Shown piece by piece: positions 7,661-16,346 of a stretch of 64,000 bases of DNA. Source of the DNA: Mycobacterium sp. 852002-51971_SCH5477799-a (GTDB lineage Bacteria > Actinomycetota > Actinomycetes > Mycobacteriales > Mycobacteriaceae). A program made the position numbers and the translations under genes. Location: contig NZ_LZIF01000111.1 in the NCBI RefSeq assembly GCF_001667145.1, positions 38,863 through 102,862 on the forward strand. The letters are read 5' to 3'. Position 1 is the first letter of the stretch. Every line of letters begins with the position of its first letter. The notes below the pieces were generated by a model. The model did not search any database and was not told the DNA's origin. It saw only the letters and a list, made by a program, of their open reading frames with translations.

Positions 7661-8590
7661 GTGGCTACTCCAGAACCCGGCGCAGTCGACCCGCCCGACG
7701 ATCCGGCGCGCGCCGGCAAGGACACGGTTCAGCAGCCGGCCGAGAAAGCATCTCGGGCCGGACGTGACCTGCGTGCCGCGATCGCCGTCGGCGCCGGTAT
7801 CGGCGGCGTTCTGGTCGTGACGCTGGTGTTCGCGCCACACTTCTGGGTTCCCATCGTCGCCTTGGCCATCGTCGTGGCCACCCACGAAGTGGTTCGGCGA
7901 TTGCGCGAAGCCGGCTACGTCATACCCGTGATCCCGCTGCTGGCCGGGGGCCAGCTCACGGTCTGGCTGACCTGGCCGTTCCACGCCGCGGGCGCGTTGG
8001 CCGGCTTCGGCGTCACCGTGGTGGTCTGCAACGTGTGGCGGCTGTTCATGCAGGACAACCGCAGACGGCCCGAGCCGTTCGACGGCTCGCCGTCGGCTAA
8101 TTACCTCAGGGACGCCTCGGCCACCGTGTTCCTGGCCGCCTGGGTGCCGCTGTTCGCGTCCTTCGGCGTGCTGCTGGTCTACCCGCACGACGGGGCAGGG
8201 CGAGTGTTCTGCCTGATGATCACCGTCGTCGCCTCCGACACCGGCGGATATGCCGTGGGAGCGCTATTCGGCAAGCACCCGATGGTTCCGGCGATCAGCC
8301 CCAAGAAGTCCTGGGAGGGATTGGCCGGTTCCCTGGTGTTCGGCATCACCGCGGCGACGCTGACGGCGACCTTCCTGGCCGGCAAACCGTGGTGGATCGG
8401 CGCGCTGCTGGGTGTCGTCCTCGTGCTGACCTGCACGCTTGGCGATTTGGTGGAGTCGCAGGTGAAGCGCGACCTTGGCATCAAGGACATGGGTCGGCTG
8501 CTGCCCGGCCACGGCGGCCTGATGGATCGGCTCGATGGCGTGCTGCCGTCGGCGGTCGCGGCCTGGACGGTGCTGACACTCGTTCCCTAA
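7661..8590 (+). CDS. cdsA: Phosphatidate cytidylyltransferase (CDP-diacylglycerol synthase)
   Basis: Makes CDP-diacylglycerol from CTP and phosphatidic acid, the precursor of phosphatidylinositol, cardiolipin and PIMs. A hydrophilic N-terminus of about 40 residues precedes roughly eight membrane segments. The family signature lies near the C-terminus: SPKKSWEGLAGS, then GDLVESQVKRDLGIKDMGRLLPGHGGLMDRLDG. GTG start at 7661; a TAAGTT hexamer at 7644-7649 may be an internal -10, so the gene may have its own promoter besides read-through from frr. Confidence 0.93.
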   Translation: MATPEPGAVDPPDDPARAGKDTVQQPAEKASRAGRDLRAAIAVGAGIGGVLVVTLVFAPHFWVPIVALAIVVATHEVVRRLREAGYVIPVIPLLAGGQLTVWLTWPFHAAGALAGFGVTVVVCNVWRLFMQDNRRRPEPFDGSPSANYLRDASATVFLAAWVPLFASFGVLLVYPHDGAGRVFCLMITVVASDTGGYAVGALFGKHPMVPAISPKKSWEGLAGSLVFGITAATLTATFLAGKPWWIGALLGVVLVLTCTLGDLVESQVKRDLGIKDMGRLLPGHGGLMDRLDGVLPSAVAAWTVLTLVP

Positions 8591-8623
8591 GTCGGCCCGA
8601 ACGTGACCGATACTGGACAGGTC

Positions 8624-9718
8624 ATGGTTGCACAATTGGTTTTCTCCGAGCCGCGCCCGGCCAAGCCGCCGCGGCACCTGGCCGATCTCGACGAGGACGG
8701 GCGCGCGTCCGCCGTCGCGGAGCTGGGCCTGCCGGCGTTTCGCGCCAAGCAGCTGGCGCACCAGTACTACGGTCGGCTGATCGCCGATCCGCGGGAGATG
8801 ACCGACCTTCCGGCGGGATTGCGCGATGCCATCGCCGAGACGATGTTCCCCATCCTGCTCACCGCGGCCTCCGACGTGACCTGCGATGCCGGCCAGACGC
8901 GAAAGACGTTGTGGCGGGCCCTCGATGGGGTCACCATCGAGTCGGTGCTGATGCGCTACCCGCAACGCAACACGGTATGCATTTCGTCGCAGGCCGGCTG
9001 CGGCATGGCGTGTCCGTTCTGCGCGACGGGTCAGGGCGGGTTGACCCGCAACCTCTCGACGGCCGAGATCCTCGAGCAGGTGCGCGCCGGCGCCGCGGCC
9101 CTGCGCGACGACTTCGGGGACCGGCTGTCCAACGTGGTGTTCATGGGCATGGGGGAGCCGCTGGCCAACTACGCCCGCGTGGTCGCCGCGGTGCGGCGCA
9201 TCATCGACGCACCGCCACAGGGATTCGGCATCTCGGCCCGTTCGGTGACCGTGTCCACGGTGGGCTTGGCCCCCGCGATCCGCAAACTCGCCGACGAACG
9301 CCTCGGCGTCACGCTGGCGCTGTCGCTGCATGCGCCCGATGACGAACTGCGCGACACGCTGGTGCCGGTCAACAACCGGTGGAAGATCACCGAAGCCCTC
9401 GACGCCGCACGGTATTACGCCGACGTCACCGGACGGCGGGTGTCGGTGGAGTACGCGTTGATCCGCGACGTCAACGACCAGCCTTGGCGCGCAGACCTTT
9501 TGGGGCAGCGGCTGCATCGTGCGCTCGGGCCGCTGGTGCACGTGAATTTGATTCCGCTGAACCCGACCCCGGGAAGTGAGTGGGACGCCAGCCCGAAAGC
9601 CGTCGAGCGGGAGTTCGTTCGGCGGGTCCGCGCCAAGGGGGTCTCCTGCACCGTGCGCGACACTCGCGGGCGCGAGATCAGCGCCGCCTGTGGACAGCTG
9701 GCCGCCGAGGGCGGGTAG
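8624..9718 (+). CDS. rlmN: Dual-specificity 23S rRNA / tRNA adenine-C2 methyltransferase RlmN
   Basis: A radical-SAM enzyme that methylates A2503 of 23S rRNA and A37 of some tRNAs. The SAM cluster motif CGMACPFCATG is present, as are QAGC (the downstream methyl-carrying region includes SCTVRDTRG, whose Cys is the expected mechanistic residue) and GMGEPLANY. The start at 8624 (MVAQLVFSEPRP) aligns with the mycobacterial orthologue as I remember it; an in-frame GTG at 8603 would add seven residues. The last codons are part of a 58-bp-spaced duplication. Confidence 0.93.
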   Translation: MVAQLVFSEPRPAKPPRHLADLDEDGRASAVAELGLPAFRAKQLAHQYYGRLIADPREMTDLPAGLRDAIAETMFPILLTAASDVTCDAGQTRKTLWRALDGVTIESVLMRYPQRNTVCISSQAGCGMACPFCATGQGGLTRNLSTAEILEQVRAGAAALRDDFGDRLSNVVFMGMGEPLANYARVVAAVRRIIDAPPQGFGISARSVTVSTVGLAPAIRKLADERLGVTLALSLHAPDDELRDTLVPVNNRWKITEALDAARYYADVTGRRVSVEYALIRDVNDQPWRADLLGQRLHRALGPLVHVNLIPLNPTPGSEWDASPKAVEREFVRRVRAKGVSCTVRDTRGREISAACGQLAAEGG

Positions 9719-9782
9719 CTGGAGCGCAGGCGATTCAGCGTGGGCCTGCGGGCAGCTGGCCGCCGAGGGCAGGTAGCTGGAT
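9686..9782 (+). repeat. Tail duplication of rlmN (two copies, 58-bp period)
   Basis: The rlmN 3' end around its stop (9686-9724, core CAGCTGGCCGCCGAGGGC then GGGTAGCTGGA) recurs at 9744-9782 with only a few changes (CAGCTGGCCGCCGAGGGC then AGGTAGCTGGA). The second copy lies in the spacer and again contains the in-frame-looking stop TAG. It looks like a local tandem duplication of the end of the gene. Confidence 0.8.
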
Positions 9783-9841
9783 GAACCGGGAGGGCGACGC
9801 GCACGTCTTTAAGGCATAACGCCAGCAACCGGGGGTGCGCC

Positions 9842-10348
9842 TTGATTCGCTTGTTTTCTCCACTCAAACTGTTTGCCGCTGCCGTTTTCGCCGCTGCACT
9901 GATATTGGTACTGGGCGGTGCGCCGCGAGCGGCGGCCGCCGACGACCGACTGCAATTCGCCGGGACGACCCTCAGCGGTGCACCGTTCAATGGGGCCAGT
10001 TTGCAGGGCAAGCCCGCGGTGCTGTGGTTCTGGGCGCCGTTCTGCCCGTTCTGCAATGCCGAAGCTCCCGGCGTCAGCCAGGTTGCGGCCGCCAATCCCG
10101 GTGTCACCTTCGTCGGCATCGCCGGGCACTCGGATGTCGGCGCGGAACAGAACTTCGTCTCCAAGTACGGCCTGCACTTCACCAACCTCAACGACGCCGA
10201 CGGATCCCTCTGGGCCCGCTACAACGTCCCCTGGCAGCCCGCCTACGTGTTCTACCGCGCGGACGGCAGCTCGACGTTCGTCAACAACCCGACCTCGGCC
10301 ATGTCGCAGCAGGAGCTCTCCGATCGGGTCTTTGGCCTGAGGTCCTGA
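9842..10348 (+). CDS. Secreted thioredoxin-fold disulfide oxidoreductase, MPT53/DsbE-like
   Basis: A 168-residue protein with an N-terminal signal segment (hydrophobic core, cut near RAAAAD) and a thioredoxin fold with the active site FWAPFCPFCNAEAP (CxxC). It closely resembles MPT53 (Rv2878c), an extracytoplasmic DsbE-type oxidase. A TTG start with a GGGGGTG ribosome site fits best. Five bases downstream begins a CcdA-like membrane protein, the usual partner that shuttles reducing equivalents across the membrane. Confidence 0.88.
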   Translation: MIRLFSPLKLFAAAVFAAALILVLGGAPRAAAADDRLQFAGTTLSGAPFNGASLQGKPAVLWFWAPFCPFCNAEAPGVSQVAAANPGVTFVGIAGHSDVGAEQNFVSKYGLHFTNLNDADGSLWARYNVPWQPAYVFYRADGSSTFVNNPTSAMSQQELSDRVFGLRS

Positions 10349-10352
10349 CTCG

Positions 10353-11216
10353 GTGGACCGGGGTCTGGTCGGCTTGGCCTTCGCGGCCGGACTGGTGGCC
10401 GCGCTGAACCCGTGTGGGTTTGCCATGCTGCCCGCCTACCTACTGCTGGTGGTGCGCGGCCAGCGTCCCGGCGAACGCTCGGGCGTGGCCGCCGCCGGGC
10501 GTGCCCTGGCGGCCACTGTGGGGATGGCGCTGGGCTTCCTGACGGTGTTCGGCGTGTTCGGCGCGCTGACCGTATCGGCGGGCACAACCGTGCAGCGGTT
10601 TTTGCCCTATGCCACCGTGGTGGTCGGCGTGGTGCTGGTCGTGCTCGGGGTCTGGCTGCTGTCGGGCCGAGCGCTGTCGGCCCTGACCCCGCGTCCGCTG
10701 GGCCCGCGGTGGGCCCCCACCGCTCGGCTGGGCTCCATGTACGGCTACGGCATCAGCTACGCGATCGCCTCGCTGTCGTGCACCATCGGGCCGTTTCTGG
10801 CCGCCACCGCTGCCGGCCTGCGCGGCGGATCGCTCGTCACCGACCTGGCGATCTACCTCGCCTACAGCGCGGGGCTGACCCTCGTCGTGGGTGTGCTCGC
10901 GGTCGCGGCGGCGACGGCGAGCTCGGCGATGGTGGACGTGGACCGGTTGCGCCGGCTCCTGCCGTTCGTCAACCGGGTCGGTGGCGCGCTGCTGGTGCTG
11001 GTCGGGCTGTACGTGGCCTATTACGGCGGCTACGAGGTGCGCCTGTTCGGCGCGAACGGCAACCCGCAGGACGCGGTGATCACCGCGGCGGGGCGCCTGC
11101 AGGGCGCGGTGGCCGGCTGGGTGCATGAACAGGGCATATGGCCGTGGGTGATGGCCGTGCTCGCGATGGTGGTCGTCGTGCTAGGTGGTGCCTGGCGTCG
11201 CCGGACGCAACGCTAG
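10353..11216 (+). CDS. CcdA/DsbD-like thiol-transport membrane protein (Rv2877c-like)
   Basis: A 287-residue polytopic protein with about six to seven helices. The paired cysteines typical of CcdA/DsbD transmembrane domains are present: ALNPCGFAMLP in the first helix and SLSCTIGPFL in the fourth. In that family they relay electrons from cytoplasmic thioredoxin to extracytoplasmic thiol proteins. Its GTG start is five bases after the MPT53-like gene, so the two probably function together. No C-terminal thioredoxin domain is attached. Confidence 0.87.
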   Translation: MDRGLVGLAFAAGLVAALNPCGFAMLPAYLLLVVRGQRPGERSGVAAAGRALAATVGMALGFLTVFGVFGALTVSAGTTVQRFLPYATVVVGVVLVVLGVWLLSGRALSALTPRPLGPRWAPTARLGSMYGYGISYAIASLSCTIGPFLAATAAGLRGGSLVTDLAIYLAYSAGLTLVVGVLAVAAATASSAMVDVDRLRRLLPFVNRVGGALLVLVGLYVAYYGGYEVRLFGANGNPQDAVITAAGRLQGAVAGWVHEQGIWPWVMAVLAMVVVVLGGAWRRRTQR

Positions 11217-11239
11217 GGCGCTCCGAACCGGGCTAGGTG

Positions 11240-11494
11240 CTACCTGATCCAGCCGCGGCGGCGGCCCCACAGGTCGCGGATCAACACCACGAGGGTCAGC
11301 GTCGCAAACCCAATCAGGAACCAGTTTTCGATGTGGCCGACGTGGTTGCCGCGCAGCATCGCCAGCAGGAACCCGAAGCCGAACAGACCGGTGATGTGCC
11401 AGGTCCGGTGGTTGATCCTGCTCCAACCCCACGCTGCCGACGGCACCTCGACGGCGTCGACGCCGGTGAAGTGCTCCACCTCGGTACTGGCCAC
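11240..11494 (-). CDS. Small membrane protein, DUF2631 (Rv2876-like)
   Basis: An 84-residue protein with two hydrophobic helices (HITGLFGFGFLLAML and FLIGFATLTLVVLI) separated by RGNHVGHIENW and ended by the basic RDLWGRRRGWIR. It matches the mycobacterial DUF2631 protein Rv2876 as I recall. GTG start at 11494 with AAGGGGA upstream; longer frames reaching to 12685 are antisense to dxr. The function is unknown. Confidence 0.8.
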   Translation of the reverse strand: MASTEVEHFTGVDAVEVPSAAWGWSRINHRTWHITGLFGFGFLLAMLRGNHVGHIENWFLIGFATLTLVVLIRDLWGRRRGWIR

Positions 11495-11602
11495 GGTGAA
11501 TCCCCTTCGGATCGGATTGGCTTGTCCTTCAGAATTCTGGCACATCCCTGAGCGGGGTCGGGCGGCATGGCCCGGTAGATGGCCCCGGTCGGTGCCGGGC
11601 GG

Positions 11603-11608
11603 CACAAT
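11603..11608 (+). promoter_or_regulatory. Possible -10 for leaderless dxr
   Basis: CACAAT lies six bases before the GTG start of dxr, which would put the transcription start on the start codon. The first base departs from TAnnnT. Confidence 0.35.
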
Positions 11609-11614
11609 GAATGG

Positions 11615-12826
11615 GTGACCAACCCGACGACCGACGGGCAAACGCGGGACAGGCTGCGCGTGCTGGTGCTGGGCAGCACCGGCTCCATCGGCACCCAGGC
11701 GCTGGACGTCATCGCCGCCAACCCGGACCGCTTCGAGGTGGTCGGCCTGGCGGCGGGAGGCGCCAACCTGGACACCCTGCTGCGGCAGCGCGCCGAGACC
11801 GGTGTGACCAACATCGCGGTCGCCGACGAAGCGGCGGCGCAGCGGGCCGGCGACATCCCCTTTGCCGGGTCCGAAGCGGCCACCCGGCTGGTCCAGGAGA
11901 CCGAGGCGGACGTCGTCCTCAACGCGCTGGTGGGGGCGTTGGGACTGCGGCCGACGCTGGCCGCACTGGAGTCGGGCGCGCGGCTGGCGCTGGCCAACAA
12001 GGAATCGCTGATCGCCGGCGGTCCGCTGGTGCTCCGGGCCGCCAAGCCGGGGCAGATCGTGCCGGTCGACTCCGAGCATTCCGCGCTGGCCCAATGCCTG
12101 CGCGGCGGCACCGCCGACGAAGTCGCCAAGCTGGTGCTGACCGCCTCCGGCGGCCCGTTCCGCGGCTGGACGACCGCCCAGCTCGAGGACGTCACCCCGG
12201 AACAGGCGGGCGCCCATCCGACGTGGTCGATGGGCCCGATGAACACGCTGAACTCTGCCTCGCTGGTCAACAAGGGGCTCGAGGTCATCGAGACCCACCT
12301 GCTGTTCGGCATTCCCTACGACCGCATCGAAGTGGTCGTGCACCCCCAGTCGATTGTTCATTCGATGGTCACCTTCGTCGACGGCTCGACGCTGGCCCAG
12401 GCCAGCCCCCCGGATATGAAGCTGCCGATTTCGCTGGCCCTGGGCTGGCCGCAGCGGGTCCCCGGCGCGGCCGCCAGCTGCGACTTCAGCACGGCCTCTA
12501 GCTGGGATTTCGAGCCGCTGGACGATGAGGTGTTCCCCGCCGTCGAGCTGGCCCGGTACGCCGGGCAGACCGGTGGCTGCATGACCGCCGTCTACAACGC
12601 GGCCAACGAGGAGGCGGCGGAGGCCTTCCTCGCGGGCCGGGTCGGGTTTCCCGCGATCGTCAAAACCGTCGCCGACGTGCTGCACGCCGCCGACCAGTGG
12701 GCGGTTTTACCCGCTAACGTGGATGAGGTACTCGACGCGCAGCGCTGGGCACGTGAGCGGGCGCAGCGTGCCGTCGCACGAGCCCAGCCCGCCAAGGTGT
12801 CGGCAAAAGCTTCCGGAGTGGTGTGA
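11615..12826 (+). CDS. dxr: 1-deoxy-D-xylulose 5-phosphate reductoisomerase
   Basis: Converts DXP to MEP with NADPH, the first committed step of the non-mevalonate isoprenoid route and the target of fosmidomycin. The 403-residue protein has the NADPH motif GSTGSIGTQALDV, LANKESLI, the metal-site VPVDSEHSA, the flexible loop GPFRGW and HPTWSMGPMNTLNSA. In M. tuberculosis, as I recall, the C-terminus ends in residues encoded by an interspersed repeat; here it ends KASGVV without that tail. The stop overlaps the long form of the next gene. Confidence 0.95.
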   Translation: MTNPTTDGQTRDRLRVLVLGSTGSIGTQALDVIAANPDRFEVVGLAAGGANLDTLLRQRAETGVTNIAVADEAAAQRAGDIPFAGSEAATRLVQETEADVVLNALVGALGLRPTLAALESGARLALANKESLIAGGPLVLRAAKPGQIVPVDSEHSALAQCLRGGTADEVAKLVLTASGGPFRGWTTAQLEDVTPEQAGAHPTWSMGPMNTLNSASLVNKGLEVIETHLLFGIPYDRIEVVVHPQSIVHSMVTFVDGSTLAQASPPDMKLPISLALGWPQRVPGAAASCDFSTASSWDFEPLDDEVFPAVELARYAGQTGGCMTAVYNAANEEAAEAFLAGRVGFPAIVKTVADVLHAADQWAVLPANVDEVLDAQRWARERAQRAVARAQPAKVSAKASGVV

Positions 12827-12846
12827 GAAAGGTCCTCGCAGCGGAG

Positions 12847-14067
12847 ATGATGTTCGTTATCGGCATTGTGTTGTTCGCACTGGCCATCCTGGTCTCGGTG
12901 GCCCTGCACGAGTGTGGGCACATGTGGGTTGCGCGCGCGACCGGCATGAAGGTGCGGCGCTACTTCGTCGGCTTCGGACCCACCGTGTGGTCGACCCGGC
13001 GCGGTGAAACCGAGTACGGCCTCAAAGCGGTTCCGCTGGGCGGCTTCTGTGACATCGCCGGCATGACCTCGGTGGAGGAGCTCGCTCCCGACGAGACCGA
13101 CCGCGCGATGTTCAAGCAAGCGGTCTGGAAGCGGGTGGCGGTGCTGTTCGCCGGTCCCGCCGCGAACTTCGTCATCGCCCTGGTGCTGCTCTATGGCATC
13201 GCGCTGATTTGGGGGCTGCCGAACCTGCATCCGCCGACCCGGGCGGTGGTCGGCGAAACCGCTTGCGTGGCACCGGAAGTCGCGCCGGGCAAGGTCGCGG
13301 ACTGCACCGGGCCGGGTCCCGCGGCGCTCGCCGGAATCCGGCCGGGCGACGTCATCGTCAAGGTGGGCAACACCCCGGTGTCGACCTTCGAGGACATGGC
13401 CGCCGCCATCCGCAAGCTGCACGGCAACGTCCCGATCGTCGCCGAACGCAACGGCACCACGGTCACCGCCTACGTCGACGTCACCGCCACCCAGCGCTAC
13501 CTGACCACCGGGTCCAAGCAGGGCGGTCAGCAGCAGCCCTCGACGGTCGGCGCCATCGGCGTCGGCGCCGTCAAAGTCGCGCCCACGCACTACGGGCCGT
13601 TGACGGCGATCCCGGCCACCATCGCCTTCACCGGTGACCTCACCCGCGAGGTGGGCAAGGCGCTCGTCGCAATCCCGACGAAGGTGGGTGCGCTGGTGCA
13701 CGCCATCGGCGGCGGGCAGCGCGACCCGGAGACGCCGATGAGCGTCGTCGGGGCCAGCATCGTCGGCGGCGACACCGTCGACCACGGGTTGTGGGTGGCG
13801 TTCTGGTTCTTCCTGGCCCAGCTGAACCTCATCCTGGGCGCGATCAACCTGGTGCCGCTGCTGCCCTTCGACGGAGGTCACATCGCCATCGCGGTGTTCG
13901 AGAAGATCCGCAACCTGATCCGCTCGGCCCGTGGCATGGTCGCGGCCGCGCCGGTGAACTACCTCAAACTGATGCCCGCGACGTACGTCGTGCTGGTGTT
14001 CGTGGTCGGTTACATGCTGCTGACCGTGACCGCCGATCTGGTCAACCCGATCAGGCTCTTCCAATGA
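12847..14067 (+). CDS. rip1: Site-2 zinc metalloprotease Rip1 (RseP family)
   Basis: An intramembrane protease that cleaves anti-sigma factors and controls envelope stress and cell-wall lipid regulons. HECGH in the first transmembrane helix supplies the zinc histidines and catalytic Glu, and PFDGGH near the C-terminus supplies the third ligand (LLPFDGGHIAIAVFE). A single PDZ domain (about 120-215) lies between. Start chosen at 12847 (MMFVIGIV), matching the mycobacterial orthologue; a GTG at 12823 overlapping the dxr stop would add eight residues. It sits between two MEP-pathway genes, as in M. tuberculosis. Confidence 0.93.
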   Translation: MMFVIGIVLFALAILVSVALHECGHMWVARATGMKVRRYFVGFGPTVWSTRRGETEYGLKAVPLGGFCDIAGMTSVEELAPDETDRAMFKQAVWKRVAVLFAGPAANFVIALVLLYGIALIWGLPNLHPPTRAVVGETACVAPEVAPGKVADCTGPGPAALAGIRPGDVIVKVGNTPVSTFEDMAAAIRKLHGNVPIVAERNGTTVTAYVDVTATQRYLTTGSKQGGQQQPSTVGAIGVGAVKVAPTHYGPLTAIPATIAFTGDLTREVGKALVAIPTKVGALVHAIGGGQRDPETPMSVVGASIVGGDTVDHGLWVAFWFFLAQLNLILGAINLVPLLPFDGGHIAIAVFEKIRNLIRSARGMVAAAPVNYLKLMPATYVVLVFVVGYMLLTVTADLVNPIRLFQ

Positions 14068-14089
14068 CCAAACCGAAGGAATCAACACA

Positions 14090-15268
14090 GTGACCATTGG
14101 CCTGGGCATGCCGCAGACACCGGCGCCCACGCTTGCTCCCCGGCGTACCACGCGCCAACTGATGGTCCGTGACGTCGGGGTCGGCAGCGACCATCCGATT
14201 TCCGTGCAGTCGATGTGCACCACCAAGACGCACGACGTCAACACGACGCTGCAGCAGATCGCCGAATTGACCGCCGCCGGCTGCGACATCGTCCGGGTGG
14301 CCTGCCCGCGTCAAGAGGATGCCGACGCGCTGGCCGAGATCGCCCGGCACAGCCAGATCCCGGTCATCGCCGACATCCACTTCCAGCCCAAGTACATCTT
14401 CGCCGCCATCGACGCTGGATGCGCCGCGGTGCGGGTAAACCCCGGCAACATCAAGGAATTCGACGGCCGCGTGGGCGAGGTCGCCAAGGCCGCCCGTGCG
14501 GCCGGCATCCCGATCCGCATCGGCGTCAACGCGGGCTCGCTGGACAAGCGGTTCATGGAGAAGTACGGCAAGGCAACCCCCGAGGCGCTGGTCGAGTCGG
14601 CGCTGTGGGAGGCGTCGCTGTTCGAGGAGCACGGCTTCGGCGACATCAAGATCAGCGTCAAGCACAACGACCCGGTGGTGATGGTCGCCGCCTACGAGCA
14701 GCTCGCCGAGCAATGTGACTACCCGCTGCACCTCGGGGTCACCGAGGCCGGCCCCGCCTTCCAGGGCACCATCAAGTCCGCGGTCGCTTTCGGCGCACTG
14801 CTGTCGCGCGGCATCGGCGACACCATCCGAGTGTCGCTGTCGGCGCCGCCGGTCGAGGAAGTCAAGGTCGGCATCCAGATACTCGAATCGCTGAACCTAC
14901 GGCCGCGGGGTCTGGAGATCGTGTCGTGCCCGTCGTGCGGGCGCGCGCAGGTCGACGTCTACACCCTGGCCAACGAGGTCAGCGCCGGCCTGGACGGTTT
15001 GGACGTGCCGCTACGCGTCGCCGTGATGGGGTGCGTCGTCAACGGCCCGGGGGAGGCCCGCGAGGCCGACCTTGGCGTCGCATCGGGAAATGGCAAGGGG
15101 CAGATCTTCGTTCGTGGCGAGGTGATCAAGACCGTGCCCGAAGCCCAGATCGTCGAGACGCTGATCGAAGAGGCAATGCGAATCGCCGCGGAAATGGGCA
15201 CCGACGTGAACACCGATGGCGGGCCGGATGCAACATCGAGCGGTTCACCTGTTGTCACCGTAAGCTGA
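14090..15268 (+). CDS. ispG: 4-hydroxy-3-methylbut-2-en-1-yl diphosphate synthase
   Basis: Penultimate step of the MEP route: reductive ring opening of MEcPP to HMBPP by a [4Fe-4S] enzyme (also called GcpE). The 392-residue protein has the two-domain layout: N-terminal TIM barrel (MCTTKTHDVN, PVIADIHFQPKY, VRVNPGNIKEFDG) and a C-terminal cluster domain with CPSCGR and, about 33 residues on, GCVVNGPGEA, giving three Cys ligands. GTG start 22 bases after rip1. Confidence 0.95.
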   Translation: MTIGLGMPQTPAPTLAPRRTTRQLMVRDVGVGSDHPISVQSMCTTKTHDVNTTLQQIAELTAAGCDIVRVACPRQEDADALAEIARHSQIPVIADIHFQPKYIFAAIDAGCAAVRVNPGNIKEFDGRVGEVAKAARAAGIPIRIGVNAGSLDKRFMEKYGKATPEALVESALWEASLFEEHGFGDIKISVKHNDPVVMVAAYEQLAEQCDYPLHLGVTEAGPAFQGTIKSAVAFGALLSRGIGDTIRVSLSAPPVEEVKVGIQILESLNLRPRGLEIVSCPSCGRAQVDVYTLANEVSAGLDGLDVPLRVAVMGCVVNGPGEAREADLGVASGNGKGQIFVRGEVIKTVPEAQIVETLIEEAMRIAAEMGTDVNTDGGPDATSSGSPVVTVS

Positions 15269-15317
15269 TAACCGCCAGCGCCCGGTCGAAGAGTTCGCAC
15301 CACAGAGAGTTCGCCAG

Positions 15318-16172
15318 ATGTCGGCTCCGCCCCTGTTCCGCCTTGTCGGTGAGCGACGGGTGTCCGTGGTGCGCGACGCGGCCGCCGTCTGGCGGGTGCT
15401 CGACGATGACCCGGTCGCGTCGTGCATGGTCGCGGCGCGGGTGGCCGACCACGGCATCGATCCCAATTCCATCGGCGGCGAACTGTGGACGTTGCGCGGT
15501 GCCGCCGAATCGCTGTGCTTCGCCGGTGCCAACCTGATCCCGCTGCGCGGCGCGCCGGCCGATTTGAGCGCGTTCGCCGACGAGGCCATGCGCGGGACGC
15601 GACGCTGCTCGTCGCTGGTCGGCAGGGCCGAGCTGGTGATGCCGATGTGGGAGCGGCTCGAGGCGGCCTGGGGCCCGGCCCGCGACGTGCGCGACCACCA
15701 GCCGCTGCTGGCGTTGTCCACTCACCCCAGCTGCGACCTCGACCCCGGGGTGCGGCAGGTCCGGCCCGAAGAGCTGGACGCCTATCTGGTGGCCGCCGTC
15801 GACATGTTCATCGGCGAGGTGGGCGTCGACCCGCGGCTCGGCGACGGCGGCCGCGGTTACCGGCGACGGCTGGCCAGCCTGATCACGGCCGGGCGTGCCT
15901 GGGCGCGGTTCGAGCACGGCCAGGTCGTCTTCAAGGCCGAGGTCGGCTCGCAGTCCCCGGGCGTGGGCCAGATCCAGGGGGTGTGGGTGCATCCGGAGTG
16001 GCGCGGGCTGGGCCTGGGCACCGCCGGCACCGCCACGGTCGCCGCGGTGATCGTCGGCACCGGGCGAACCGCCAGCCTCTACGTCAACGGCTTCAACACG
16101 GTGGCGCGCGCCGCGTACGCGCGAGTGGGCTTCAATCAGATCGGCACCTTCGCCACGGTGCTGCTCGACTAG
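15318..16172 (+). CDS. GNAT-family acetyltransferase (Rv2867c-like)
   Basis: The 284-residue protein has a C-terminal GNAT domain with the acetyl-CoA loop WRGLGLGTAGTA (Q/RxxGxG/A type) and LYVNGFNTVARAAYARVGF closing the fold. The N-terminal half has weak DUF4081-like features (SCMVAARV, CFAGANLIPLRG) also seen in mycobacterial orthologues. The acceptor substrate is unknown. It follows ispG after 49 bases and ends before a strong palindromic hairpin. Confidence 0.82.
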   Translation: MSAPPLFRLVGERRVSVVRDAAAVWRVLDDDPVASCMVAARVADHGIDPNSIGGELWTLRGAAESLCFAGANLIPLRGAPADLSAFADEAMRGTRRCSSLVGRAELVMPMWERLEAAWGPARDVRDHQPLLALSTHPSCDLDPGVRQVRPEELDAYLVAAVDMFIGEVGVDPRLGDGGRGYRRRLASLITAGRAWARFEHGQVVFKAEVGSQSPGVGQIQGVWVHPEWRGLGLGTAGTATVAAVIVGTGRTASLYVNGFNTVARAAYARVGFNQIGTFATVLLD

Positions 16173-16199
16173 CCTCCGCCTTTCGAGACCACCCCTGAG

Positions 16200-16225
16200 C
16201 GAGCGTGCGGCTGGCCGCACGCTCG
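16200..16225 (+). terminator. Palindromic hairpin after the GNAT gene
   Basis: A perfect inverted repeat, CGAGCGTGCGGC / GCCGCACGCTCG around TG, gives an 11-bp stem with a CTGG loop 28 bases after the stop. A smaller related hairpin (TGCGG ctgt CCGCA, 16236-16249) follows. No U-tract is seen, as is common for mycobacterial terminators. Confidence 0.6.
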
Positions 16226-16346
16226 GCACCGAATGTGCGGCTGTCCGCAGATTCGCGCAGAGGGGCCGCGGCCAATCCACGCATCACAGGTCGGTCTCGG
16301 TGTGTCGGCGCCGCCGTTCAGGCCAATGTTCTTAACATTTGCATCG

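Noticed and set aside
12592..14289. A 565-codon minus-strand frame across rip1
   Set aside because: It is antisense to the dxr 3' end and rip1, with no recognisable domain and shadow-type composition.
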